A DNA stretch of 64,000 bases from Brachynemurus nebulosus (Eukaryota > Arthropoda > Insecta > Neuroptera > Myrmeleontidae): the NCBI GenBank assembly GCA_035578155.1, contig JAPWDM010000004.1, positions 60,923,792 through 60,987,791 on the forward strand. The letters are read 5' to 3'. Of the stretch, positions 1 to 30,700 are shown in pieces (position 1 is the stretch's first letter; each line of letters opens with the position of its first letter). A program made the position numbers and the translations under genes. The notes below the pieces were generated by a model that saw only the letters and a list, made by a program, of their open reading frames with translations, made no database searches and was not told where the DNA came from.

Positions 1-18805
<18,805 letters not shown>

Positions 18806-19194
18806 GTTTACACTTACAATACAGAAACACGTTCTAAATATGTTTAAATTTCCATGTTATACCAACCAGTTTGTAAATTATATAATAAATATTTAATGTC
18901 AGTGACGGTCTGCTAAACAATATATGTACAATGTATATGAAGTATATTTCAACAAGGCCGAGTAGGCAGTGAATGGATAATAAAACTCAAAAATCCGAAT
19001 TGGCTGTAAGTAATAAAGGTGTCTAGCTGACCTAATTTCGAAGCCGAATTTATGCATATTTAAAAAGAAATTAAAATACCTAATACCTTCATAAACTTTT
19101 ACATAAAGTTTTTAAAGCAAATTTGTGAAATATACTACGAATATTATATAAAGAGGTAAAGTTTGTGACTTTGTCGGTTTGTACGACTGAAGTA
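18806..19194 (-). other. Upstream flank of Xdh copy 1
   Basis: The promoter should lie here or beyond on the minus strand. AT-rich; no convincing TATA or initiator stands out from the background. Confidence 0.3.
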
Positions 19195-19915
19195 ATTTCG
19201 AGAACTACCCAACAGATTTCAAAATTTTTTCCCTGCTAGATAAGTAATATTGGCGGTTCTCGTATAGGTTACATTTAAAAGGTTAAAATTGTTTCATAGG
19301 ACCCTGGGCCCTTGAAAATGCTCCAAATAAATGGTTGGATGGGTTGTCATAAAATTTTACTCAAGTAACATTAAGATCAATAATGTTATATCAAAATTGA
19401 TCCCTACGAGTCCGAGGGACCCAAAAAAGACAAAAATAAGTGACTGGACAGATCTTAAGTAAATTTAGCTCAAACAGTACTGAGATCCTGAAAAAAATTA
19501 ACATGTGGTTAAAATTACGCTCTAAAGCTTTAGAGACGCAAAAAAGGCCCAAAATAAACGGCTAAGCGGATCTTGACCAAATGTTCAAACAGTACTGACA
19601 TGTTGAGAAAATGTGCGTCAGATTAAAATTGTCCCTTAGGGTCTTGGGGACCTACAAGACGCAAGAAATAAAAGAATGGACAGATCTTGACCAAATTTTG
19701 TTAAAATAGTATTAAATTCCTGTAAACAATGAACGTGAGGTTAAAATTGTTCCCTAAGATTCTAGGGATCCAGAAAAGGTCAAAAATAAACGGCTGAACG
19801 GGTCTAACAAAATCTTGCTCTAATATTATTGAGACTTGGAAACAAATTAACATGACTTCAGAAACCTTCTCCAGAGCTCTGGGACCTCAAAAAAGGTCGG
19901 GAATGAAAGTGTTCT
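19195..19915 (+). repeat. Diverged ~120-bp tandem repeat, about six units
   Basis: Units carry GGTTAAAATTGTNCCCTAAG-like, ACGGNTGNACGGATCTTGAC-like and CAAACAGTACTGAGATCCTG-like blocks at about 120-bp spacing (for example near 19282, 19499, 19623 and 19740). Its first unit also has CTACCCAACAGATTTCAAAA, close to the units at 2445-2810. Confidence 0.75.
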
Positions 19916-20555
19916 TAAAATTATCAATATGGGTATCTACGAAAAGATCTGAAGGTATGAAAATTAGGTACGCTATAAAAATAGGTACTTTCGAGTTGTT
20001 GGGCGAGCGGAGCGAACCACTCAAAGGAACTGTTTCTGTAAAAAAATAGTAAGTAAGAGTTCCGATAAAGATAAAAATGAAGGAACCAAAATATAAATAC
20101 CTTTTCTAGTAAACTAACCAAATTAGAAAACTATTAAAGTCGTTTAGCGAGCAGTGCCAAATACTATAAATAATAATCGATTTTCTACAGAATTTCGGAA
20201 TAATCCATATAATTAAACCCATAATTCAAATAAGTTTACACGAGTAAAACCACGAGATAAGCTAGTAAATAACAAAAACAATTATGACTTTCGTACTAAC
20301 TTTAATTTTAACTATTCACTCAAATCAATACAATTTGTATTAATGTGAAGTACTCAAAAGAATAATAAACAAATATGGAATACCATAAAGTAACGCTCAA
20401 ATCTGTTAATATTACTCAAAAGAATTTACATCATAATTCTAATTTAGTATCCAACCGTAGGATTCACGTAAGGAAAACAACAAATTAGGCAGCCAACAAT
20501 ATAATTTATTCAGCAACTATTGTGTGTATTAAAATGTATGTTTTTATATTCGTAC
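19916..20555. other. No gene seen
   Basis: AT-rich spacer between the two Xdh genes. Confidence 0.5.
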
Positions 20556-20657
20556 TAACGTAAAAGCCCCTATACCGGAACACTATTTTTAGGTGTGTAA
20601 TTAAAATGGCTTATAAAAATTGACAAATAAATTAAACACCCATTTTTTTTTTCTTAA

Positions 20658-21077
20658 CACTATGAGGCCCGAGCACTTTCATAATAAACTTCCCCGGAAG
20701 CCGGCAATATTTAAAAAAAAACTTTATATAAACAAATACATAAAATGATTCAAACCCTCAATAGATTCAACACAGTTCAAAATGTATGTGTAAAACTGTA
20801 AACATACGTACGTGATACGTACATACTACACTACATTTAAATAAATTTTATTTAAAAATATAAATATTTTATTTTTTATGTATTTTTTATCTTAAAATCT
20901 ATTCAGCAGTGTGTGTTCGTTATGTATTTGTGTGAGTAGGAGCACATCCGTGTGATGAATGATGATAAACATCGCACACATAATGCGTAACCAACTAATT
21001 AATTAATCATTGATCACGGTCGGCCTTTGGGGATGTTTTGTTTGGTTTCGGATGCCGAAGCCATGGGACTGGAAGTG
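20658..21077. mobile_element. piggyBac-type MITE, copy 1
   Basis: 420 bp between two TTAA sites (20654-20657 and 21078-21081). Ends CACTATGAGGCCC and, reverse-complemented, CACTTCCAGTCCC. Inverted relative to the copy at 32135-32612; both share CCGGAAGCCGGCAATATT-type and GATGCCGAAGCC-type sequence near the ends. Confidence 0.85.
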
Positions 21078-21361
21078 TTAATAAACATGAAAGAAAGTTT
21101 TTTTTTAATCCAATGAATATGTTTTTAAAAAAATAACCCAAAAATTTTTATTTATTAATTTTTTCTTTTACAAAATGTCGACATCTATATCCAAATAAAA
21201 GAAATATTAATGACACTAGGAGTTGGGAACCGATATACAAACGACGTGTAATATGAGTAATATGACACATAGAGTGACATCTAGACGTCAAAGTAGGAAA
21301 CAGAATGGTTTAAGTATCAGATGTAAATATGCGATCAAAATACTGGATTCAACAAAAATTG

Positions 21362-21365
<4 letters not shown>

Positions 21366-21435
<70 letters not shown>
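21366..21435. repeat. (TA)n microsatellite
   Basis: About 70 bp, with a CATA interruption. Confidence 0.95.
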
Positions 21436-21439
<4 letters not shown>

Positions 21440-22253
21440 TTCTTTAATTAAGTAAGGAAACATTAAATGCGAGGTAAATTTAAATTGAAAAGTAATCATT
21501 CTATTAATAATAATTTTTGTTATCAGAGGTTTCTTTCAGAAAAAACTTCATTAATACATAAATGTCAAAACTGTTCGGACTAGTGTTGGGTCGCACATGT
21601 GCGAGTCACTCCAAATGAGTGACTCTTTAAAGTGTGCGGTGTGCTGTGCGGCTCTTACAAAATGAGTCACTAGTACAGTCCGCCATTACTACACATAACT
21701 GAACACATTTTTTTTTTGTACATATGATATTCACTGGACATCAGGTTCACATGTACATATTGCATAAGAGTTTCAACTTTTTCGAAAATGAAGATACACA
21801 ATACACATGCATTAATTTATGGGTCCTTCGGTTGACATTTAAGAAATTGCATTCAAGTTTATAATATGACAACAATATGACTTTTTTACGTACTACATAT
21901 CCTACATATTATTTTGTTAATATGTATGCCCAAAAATTAGTACAGGAAATTACCCCCGCAGGGTAAAGGAGTACATTTTATTTATTATAGACTCCTTCAT
22001 ACAAATTTAAAGTTGTAAATCATTGCTATTTTTCCATTGTATTAACTGTTTAACTTTAAAAAAAAGTTTAAATGGATATTGACGTTGGATATTAGATACT
22101 ACGTATTTTTTTCTATTTATTAATGTCTTTTTACCCTTTTCAATTCTTTTTGTTTTCTCTAGATTAGATATCCACACTTTTTAAAGGTTAATTTTTTTTC
22201 AAATCCAATCAATTCTGTAATTTTTTTTTTGAGTATTTCTATTATTTGTATTT

Positions 22254-22505
22254 CGCGCGTTTTCTGTCTCAACCTCGTATCTGAAAAATCCCAATTTTTG
22301 GACACACAAACAAAACGTATTTAAATCTTTATCTTCATCACTATGAATTTAAGATTTATGCTAATTACACCCATTGATGTTGGCTACCTATATATATATA
22401 AATATATATAGATAAGTATATGTATAAATACAGTATTTAATATAATTTTTGTGTGTCCTAAAACATGTAGTTTTTGATATACGAGGTTGAGACAGAAAAC
22501 GCGCG
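22254..22505. mobile_element. Small nested inverted-repeat element
   Basis: 252 bp. Ends CGCGCGTTTTCTGTCTCAAC, continuing CTCGTAT, and the reverse complement at 22479-22505. ATTT on both sides (22250-22253 and 22506-22509) may be a 4-bp duplication. No coding capacity. Confidence 0.6.
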
Positions 22506-22652
22506 ATTTGTTGTCTCGTTATTTTAAATTTTGTAAATTTTCAAAAACAATATTGACTTTAATTTACTTTGAGTGACTGTATTTATTTAGTTATTTTTTT
22601 TTATTGACTAATTTTTATATTTGGTTATAAGTATTTTTAATTTTATTATATA

Positions 22653-22796
22653 ATGAGTCAAAAATTAAGAACAAGTGACGTATGGAATTTTTTAACTAAA
22701 AAAAAAATTTGCTCAACAATGTTATTCTTGAAAGGTGGATCTACTTTTAATGTTAAAAGACATTTAAAATCAAAACATTCTTATGTGTTTAATTAA
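22653..22796 (+). pseudogene. BED-type zinc-finger remnant of a hAT transposase
   Basis: 47 codons with SDVWNFLTKK followed by GGSTFNVKRHLKSKH, the two halves of a BED finger. The CxxC pair that should lie between them has been lost, so the finger cannot bind zinc normally. Supports the hAT assignment of the surrounding element. Confidence 0.7.
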
Positions 22797-23249
22797 CTTA
22801 TTCATTATTCTAATGCCAATGCTTCAAAGTTCTTCAAAGTTCAAAAAATATTTTTTTTAATGTACAATACACATTACACAATATATCTCTTATTTTAAGA
22901 ATTCATACGTCATACGATACCATATGGTCTAAATTTACAAAACTGTACTTTAAAGGAGGACGGAAAGGACAAATAAAAGAAACGACAGGATTGCACATAC
23001 CACATTAACACACTGTGCTGTGTGCAAGAAAAGAGTTGTGACTCTCGTTTCAAATTTAATCGCACACATAACACGTAACACAGTGTGCAAGTGTGCTTAG
23101 TGCGCGAGTGTGCTTCAAAAGAGTCGCTCGCTCCGTGCGGCACACCTCACTGTGCGGAGTCATGTGTGCTAGCACACGTAAAAGAGTCGCTTCGACCCAA
23201 CACTAGTTCGGACATATGATCGCGTTCCGGTATACGGGCTTTTACGTTA

Positions 23250-24106
23250 TGCTGAAAATGGTACAACACTCTTTGCTGTTCTCGTCAACAAGAGTGTGTT
23301 GGGGGTCCAGGTACATATACTTTTCATAGTACATACAATGCAAAAGTATAATAATACCTGACATTTCGGACAGGAAGCGATTTTTTTTGGGATGAGGGGG
23401 GGAACTTAAATTGCAAAATGCAAAATTATATAGAATTAGATTCAAATCATATCCAATAGATATTACGGTTCGGAGTCCGAGCCCCCTCCAGAGATAAATC
23501 CTAGTTACGCCTATAATTATTAGAATCTTTTGTCAAGTGTTTATATAATTAGTTTTTAGATAAAAAATAATAGATTAAAAATTTACAAAATAAATTTATC
23601 TTGCATTTATTTGTATGTCTTTAAAATTTGTCGTCTGCAACTAATGATTGTAACGACGTTATGCACCACAACACAAATATAATTTTTTGTTCTAGCAATC
23701 CATATTTAAATAAGAAATAGTGCGCGATTTCAAATTTCTCACCTACCTCCGAAAAGAAATTATAGTACTAATGCCAATAGTTTGCAAGCGAAACGAGTTA
23801 ATAAAATACGAAAACTGAAATTGAATAAAATTGAACTACATACATAGTGGTCAATTAGATGTGTTTTATAGTCATTTTTCACCATTTTATTTCTTGAAAT
23901 GAGTGAGACTTAAGGGATATGAAATAAAAGATGAAATAACTTCAATAATTTTTTTTAATTAGCAACAAATTTATAATAACATTTGTATAAAATTAGACAA
24001 TAAAAAAATATAGATATGTGTATCATTATCTAGAATCTTTAAGTTTTTTCATTTTGTAAAATATTTAATTAATGAAAAATTTCCTTGTACTTATATGAAT
24101 AAATTT
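23250..24106. other. 3' flank of Xdh copy 2, no gene seen
   Basis: Downstream of the TAA at 24107-24109 (minus strand). An AATAAA on the minus strand at about 23884-23893 is one possible poly(A) signal, about 215 nt past the stop, but in such AT-rich DNA it is weak evidence. Confidence 0.35.
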
Positions 24107-27100
24107 TTATGGCACAACATTCCAAGGAACATAGCTACCTTGTTTTGGTTCAGGCAACTGTAAAAAGAAATACAAGATATAAATTTAAATTTAGAACACC
24201 GAACAGTAATTTACCAACAAAAGAACTTACTTTGCTGGTTAGATGATCAATACATCCCATTCGAATTCTGGCCGAAGTTGCTGGTGCATCAAGTTTAAAA
24301 TATTTTTCCACTCCAGCTTCTTCTCGTGCTGATTGTATTGCTTCTTTAATAGCAAAGAATACCGATGATGCTAAAAATAATGGTGGTTCTCCAACAGCCT
24401 TAAAATAAAAATAGTGCTTGCATACATTTTGTTTTTTAAGATTTGTGGTCTAATATCACTTAACTTAACAACTAACCTCTACAAATAAAACAATCCAGTC
24501 ATTTAAGTCAGGAAAAGGGGTCAATAAGCTGGATTTTCGTATACTCGTATACACCTTTATTTTGGTATTCTAAATGTTCTCTCAGAAATCTCATAAGATC
24601 ACGTGTGAGCGTCCTTAGATATTGAAGGTCAAAGGTTGCGAAAATGTGTTTTGTGGAAATATCTTGCTTCCTTTGCTTCAAATTGTTTTTTGTATTTATT
24701 ATAGGTTAATAAAATTCATAAAAAAGCATAAAATTCTCTACAAATTTTGTTTCAAACACTTCGATGTGCTTAACTGTTTTGGAGATAGAGCGCGATGAGT
24801 ACGGAGCGCTCAGCCATACATTGTACGTTCGTCGTAACCAAGATACACTTTGAAACTATCAAATTAACTTGCTTAGTAGAAAATGATCCCTCTAAGAAGA
24901 AACCGGTCTCATAAATACAATAGAACATCTGTTACAACTTGCTATAAATAGAAAAGGTCGTCCAGTAGGAGTCCGTATTTCCAGGTAAAATCTTAATAAT
25001 GACACCCGGATCCATGAGTTTTCACACTTAGAACAGAAATACTGAAGTTCTTACCAACTTAAAATCCAATTATCCTCAATAAGAATAAATATTTAATTTT
25101 AAAAATTACTCTATTATTTATATGAAAATGGTAAATAATATCACATAACAATTTGATTTACATATAATTAATATATTTAAATATAAGAATGTATTAAATA
25201 ATTAATGAACTAATATTTAGCAAATAATTTTCTTAAAAAACCGTACTACAGATTTAGATTCGCGAGTGAGCTTGTGCTATAGCAAGTATGGCTGAGTGCT
25301 CCACACTCATCGCGCTTGATCTGCAAAATAGATTAACGCATCTAAAAGTGTTTGAAACAAAATTTGTAGAGAATTTTATGCTCTGTAACTTTTATAATAA
25401 ATGCAAAAACGATTTGAGGCAAAGAAAGCGAGATATTTCAAAAAACTGAATTTCGCGACATTTGACCTTCAGTATATAAGGACGCTCACACGTAATCTTA
25501 TGAAACTTCTGAAGGAACATTTAGGATGCAAAAATAAGAGTATATACGAAAATCCAGCTTATTCTCTTTCATTCCGAGGTCCAACCCTGAAATGATTGGG
25601 TTAAAAGTACAAGTCTTAAGATAGGAAATTTTTTTTATACTTAGGACCTGTACTTTTATGTGTATTAAACAGAATGTCTATAAAGCCTTTCATTTATTTT
25701 AGATAAATTTGGAAATATGTTTATGTGAATTCCTGAACACAAGCTGATATTACCTCTTACTTGAATATTATAAATAATTTTACCTTTGAGGAATAAATAG
25801 CACGAGGATTCGGTGCCCCTTTTAATAGCGCCACATTAAATTCGGTGGGAATATCAGCAAAACCAGGTATTTTATAAGCTCCTGGGCCACGAGTAAACAT
25901 TACGCCTGTGGGTGAATACATTAATTCTTCCAGTGTAAATAAACCGTATCCTTGCATAAAAGCGCCCTCAATTTGTCCAATATCGATAGCGGGATTGATA
26001 CTTTCGCCCAAATCCATAACAATATCAGTACGTAATACTTTATGATCTCCCGTTAGGCAATCAATTTCGACTTCTGAACAAGCAAAACCGTAGGTGTAGT
26101 AATTAAATGGATCACCTGTTCCAGTTTCCCAATTATATCCTGATATTGGAGTCTTGTAAAAACCAGTTGCTGATAGACTAACACGTTCAAAATATGCTGT
26201 TTGTATCCACTCTTCCCATGTTCCTTTAGGATTCTTTTCTTTAATTGGTTTCAAACGTTCGTTTATAACTTGGCAAGCATTCTATAAAAATACAAACAAT
26301 ATATAGTAGCACCTAATGCCAGAGACTGTATTTCGTTGTGAATCTTTTGCGGGTCTTTTGCGGACAGGATTTTGACAAATGATGTGTTCATCAATAGAGG
26401 ATGACCTCTAAGGGTGGCCTAGCAGAGCTTGAATTTTGAAATATGGTTTGGTTTCTAAGTTATGGGTCCTCAAAATTTAAAATATTTTTACAGAAATTAA
26501 ACATAAAGTAAAATTGTTTATCCATTTCTGTTAAAACTAATAAATTGAACAAATTTTTTATACATGATAACTTTACTGAAATTCAAAGAGATGATTTGAA
26601 ATTATTAAATAGGTCACTAGTTCATTCTGTTAATATTATAAATTAAGTGTTATTTGTACTTACGAAAACGGCCATTCCGTTCAGATCGGAACCAGCACTA
26701 GCAGCAGTAGCTGAAGTGTTAGGAACTTTATCTGTAGCAGTTTCTGAAATATAAATTTTAGAAGGGGGAATATTTAGTGCTTTACTGGCCACTTGTATCA
26801 TTTTTGTATGCAATCCTTGGCCCATTTCTGTACCACCATGACTTAATAGTACAGATCCATCAACATAGATATGAATGAGAGCACCAGCTTGATTCAAAAA
26901 GAGGGCTGTAAATGCAATACCAAAGCAAGTTGGTACCAGTGCCATACCTCGTTTACGCCATCGATTTTGACTACAAAAAAAGAAGAAAAAAAACTTTTGA
27001 TGAAATGTATGTAAAATTAAAAACCTTAATAGTTAAATACCTATTAAATTTAATTACTTCTTTACGTCTTTGATGATAATTTGATGCTTCTAATAGTTCT

Positions 27101-27749
27101 TGTAAACATCGACTCAATGTACAATGCATTAGTTTTTGGTTATAATGTGTTAAATCACCTTCTTTAAGTAAGTTCAATTGTGTTATTTCTAATGGGTCTT
27201 TATTGAGTTTATTGGCAATATCTCGTATCATATTTTCGCCCAGAAACATGCCCTGAGGGCCTCCAAAGCCACGAAAAGCTGTATTTGATGGTAAGTTAGT
27301 TTTACATACCCATCCTTTTACAACTACGTTGGGAACATAATATGCATTTGAAAAATGGAACATTGCTCTCTCTAGAACCTAAATATATAAAATATAATTA
27401 GTATAGCATAGATATTGCAAAATACAAAATAAAATTATACCGATTGTGAAAGATCCGTAGAATATCCTCCGTTATTATATATTTCGACATCACAAGCAAT
27501 AATTTTTCCTTCTTTGGTGAAACCAACTTTGTACTTAAGTAAGAATGGATGTCGACCTCCAGTCATAAGCATATCTTCATCTCGATCTAGCATACAGCGT
27601 ACTGGTTTATTCAGACGATGTGCTGCTAGTGCTACTGGTAGTGCTACAAGTGCTCCTCTCGACTCCTTTCCACCAAATCCACCTCCCATGCGTTTCACTT
27701 TGGAAACAATACGATTAATTGGCACTCCAAGGACATGTGCTGCTAGTTT
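24107..27749 (-). CDS. Xdh: Xdh copy 2, exons 5-10 (molybdopterin domain and C terminus)
   Basis: Exons 27441-27749 ([11 protein letters not shown]), 27041-27378 ([21 protein letters not shown]), 26664-26970 ([25 protein letters not shown]), 25784-26281 ([36 protein letters not shown]), 24231-24398 ([15 protein letters not shown]) and 24107-24157 (SYVPWNVVP and stop). Splice phases are 0,0,2,0,0,0. The introns are small except 24399-25783, which carries a 1.1-kb inverted-repeat insertion. Confidence 0.94.
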
Positions 27750-30700
27750 CTAAAAAAAATTAAATACTGACAGTTTTTTTTTTTTAAATTAAATTTTAAA
27801 ACTTACAGAAATTTCACTAGGATGTTGCGACGAACAGAAAATTTCAATTTCATTGTCCTCCTTTTTCGGAACTGCCAAAGCACAATGAGTTTCTAAATAA
27901 AAATGTTCCTGTCCTCCCATACGGCATTCACCGTGAATGATGTAGTCAACGTCGCTTTTAAAAGCTTTTTCCACATCACCTTTTCGTATTACTCGGGGAA
28001 AATTAGGGAAATATGAATCATGTTTTATGGCATCTTCAATTGTTATAATGATTGGTTCAATATCCTCATACTCAATTTTCACTTTCCTTGCAGCTTTTTG
28101 AGCAATCATTTGATCATCAGCGACAACGACACCTAATATTTGCCCCTGACTGGAAACTGTATTTGAAATAAATAATTCCTCGTCGTGATTTATAGGGCCT
28201 ATAAAATTCTGATGTGGTGTCAAATCTTTCGCCGAATAAAATGCATGCACACCTGACATGGCTAGTGCCTCAGCTGGGTTTATTGATAAAATTTTAGCAT
28301 GTGCTCTTGTGCTTAATACAAATGCTAAATACAGCTCATTTTCGTATTTTGGCATATCATCACAATAAATAGCCTCTCCGGTTGCTTGCTTAAATGCTGA
28401 TGCATGTACTAAAGGTTTTCCAACAAAATCTTCTTTTTCTGCATTATCTGGTTTAACTGTGAAATACTGAGAGCTTTTTGGTGGTGTGTAAGTAAATGTA
28501 TTCAAACCACTTTTCTCTCTTTCACAAATTGCCTTTGAGTAGGAAAATTCTGATTTGTAACTTTCCATAAGATATAAGTAAGCTTTAAAAAATAAACTCA
28601 ACGTTAAGGCTCGACGATATTGAATCATTCCTCCTGGTGCACTGGGTGAAAGGGGTAAATCTACCAAAAGATTTTCATATGCTATATTTAAAATGGATTC
28701 ATTCCATGTTTCCCCAATCAATGCTTGTCTGGTTTTTAAAGCCATCACGGTAACAGGAGCCATTCCACCAAAAGCCAACCTAACGTCACTAATTGTATTA
28801 GAATTCATTTCTAAAAATAACGCCATATTCACAATTGCAATGTCATCATCTCTACGTTTTGCTTGTTTATATGCACAAAAATATTGATTCTTAGATGTAT
28901 ATGGCACAAAAATTGAAACCAAAATTTCATCCTTATTTACGATATTTTTCCGATATCCTGTAAAGAATTTCTCATTTACAATTACTTTCCGAGATCCCTT
29001 TTTACTCACAAGTTCTACTTCACAATTAGCAGCTGCTAAAATAGGGTTTATGTCTGAAATAGGACTTCCAGTCATTAAATTTCCTCCAAGAGCTGCCACA
29101 TTTCTAATCTGTTTGCCAGCAAACCAATGTAACATTTCTACAATTGCTTTAAATATTCTAGTTTTATATTCTGGTAATATTCTTATTTCATTTTTAAGAT
29201 AACTATCTATTTCTTGCAAGGTAACAGAAGCTCCAATCGACAGCCCATTGTCATATTTCTTGATAGCTGTAAGTTCCACAATTTGTGTTGGTTGAATAAG
29301 AACCGGATATGAGAAATGTTTAAATTTTACTTCAACACCAACTTCAGTATTTCCTACTATAATTTTTGCATCTGGAAATGTTGATTTTAAATCGATTAAT
29401 TGTTTTAGACTAGTAGGCCTGTACCATGTTACTTCAGGCCCTTTAAAAATTAAATATTCTTTATCAAACGAAGTGGTGAGTTTCAATTCAGGAGGAAAAA
29501 TAGGCTCTTGATTAGGGTCATACGGTGTAAATTCGCTAGGATTAAATAATTGTTCATCTTTAATACATGATTTGCTTTTGGCAACTTTACAACAATTACT
29601 TCCAAGACTACATGGGCCGTTCGTTCCATTTAACACATTATTTGTAAATTTTAATTGTTCCTGTTCCCATTGTTCAGTAAATGTTTTATACCCTTCAATT
29701 ATAGGACGATATCCTGTACAACGGCAAAGGTTGCCCTGAAAAGCAATTTCCATATCGTGCATGGATGGTTTTTTCATATTTCTAAGCAACGTATACATGG
29801 ACATAACGATTCCGGGTGTACAGAAACCACATTGTGAACCATGTGCTTTGGCTATCCGCTCTTGTACGGGATGTAATTTTTCTTTGGTACTTCCAATACC
29901 TTCAATGGTTGTTACTGCTAATCCATGCATACTACATAGTGGCGCTAAACATGCATTAACCGATAAGTGCCTAAAATTAATATTAAGGAAAACTACAGTA
30001 TTAAAAAATTTTTGTTTTTGTATGATACAAAAAAAGTTCATGATATTATTATGAATTTGTGTTTTTCAAGTAGTTGATATAAAGCACAGCGTAGAAATAA
30101 TTAATATTTCCTTAAACGAGATATAGAAATGAATTCATTTTTCCTTCTAGGGTCAGTTTATTCGACATTACCCTGTCATGTTGCTCAACATTTTTTCCCA
30201 AATTTTTTTACCAATTACTCCCCAACACTAGGCGAGTTCAAAATTAAGATTAAAGACATTTGTAGGCTCATACTTTTTTGGTAGCCGTTTCTGAAAAATT
30301 ATATAAAAAAGCGTTATATAAGTTCTCAAACCTGAAATTTCTACAGTTACCAGTCTTGCAAAAAATCTATACAAAAAAATTAAAGTTAGGTCTTTCTTTT
30401 AATAATTTTGCAGCATTAAAAGTCCCGTTTTTTTTTTCACTTAACATTAGCGAATTTTTTTCTTCACTTTCTTCACTAGACTTAGGTAATATTATGTAAG
30501 GATAGGAAGCTAGAGTATATCATTCTGATAATTTTGGTTTTAAGTTTGTGTCCTGATATCTACAAAATTAACAGAATTTGACACAGTTGCGCAATACTTG
30601 TTTTCAGTCGAAGAATGGTCCCAAGACAAATTTAAAATATCCACTAAAAAAGCATGAGGCTGAAAATTTTTGTAACCCTAATTTTACACTTACCTAGTAT

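Larger units (their letters stand above)
21581..23205. mobile_element. hAT element, non-autonomous, with BED-finger remnant
   Basis: 1625 bp. Ends TAGTGTTGGGTCG and its reverse complement CGACCCAACACTA; perfect 8-bp duplication GTTCGGAC (21573-21580 and 23206-23213). The end regions are full of GAGTCACT/GTGTGCGG-like words. Holds a BED zinc-finger remnant (22653-22796) and a smaller nested inverted-repeat element (22254-22505). Confidence 0.9.
20556..23249. mobile_element. Outer inverted-repeat element carrying two nested insertions
   Basis: Ends TAACGTAAAAGCCCCTATAC (left) and, reverse-complemented, TAACGTAAAAGCCCGTATAC, both followed by CGGAA: one mismatch in 25. Inside lie a piggyBac-type MITE (20658-21077) and a hAT element (21581-23205); without them and their duplications the outer element would be about 640 bp. 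No clear target duplication, so the family is unknown. Confidence 0.6.
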
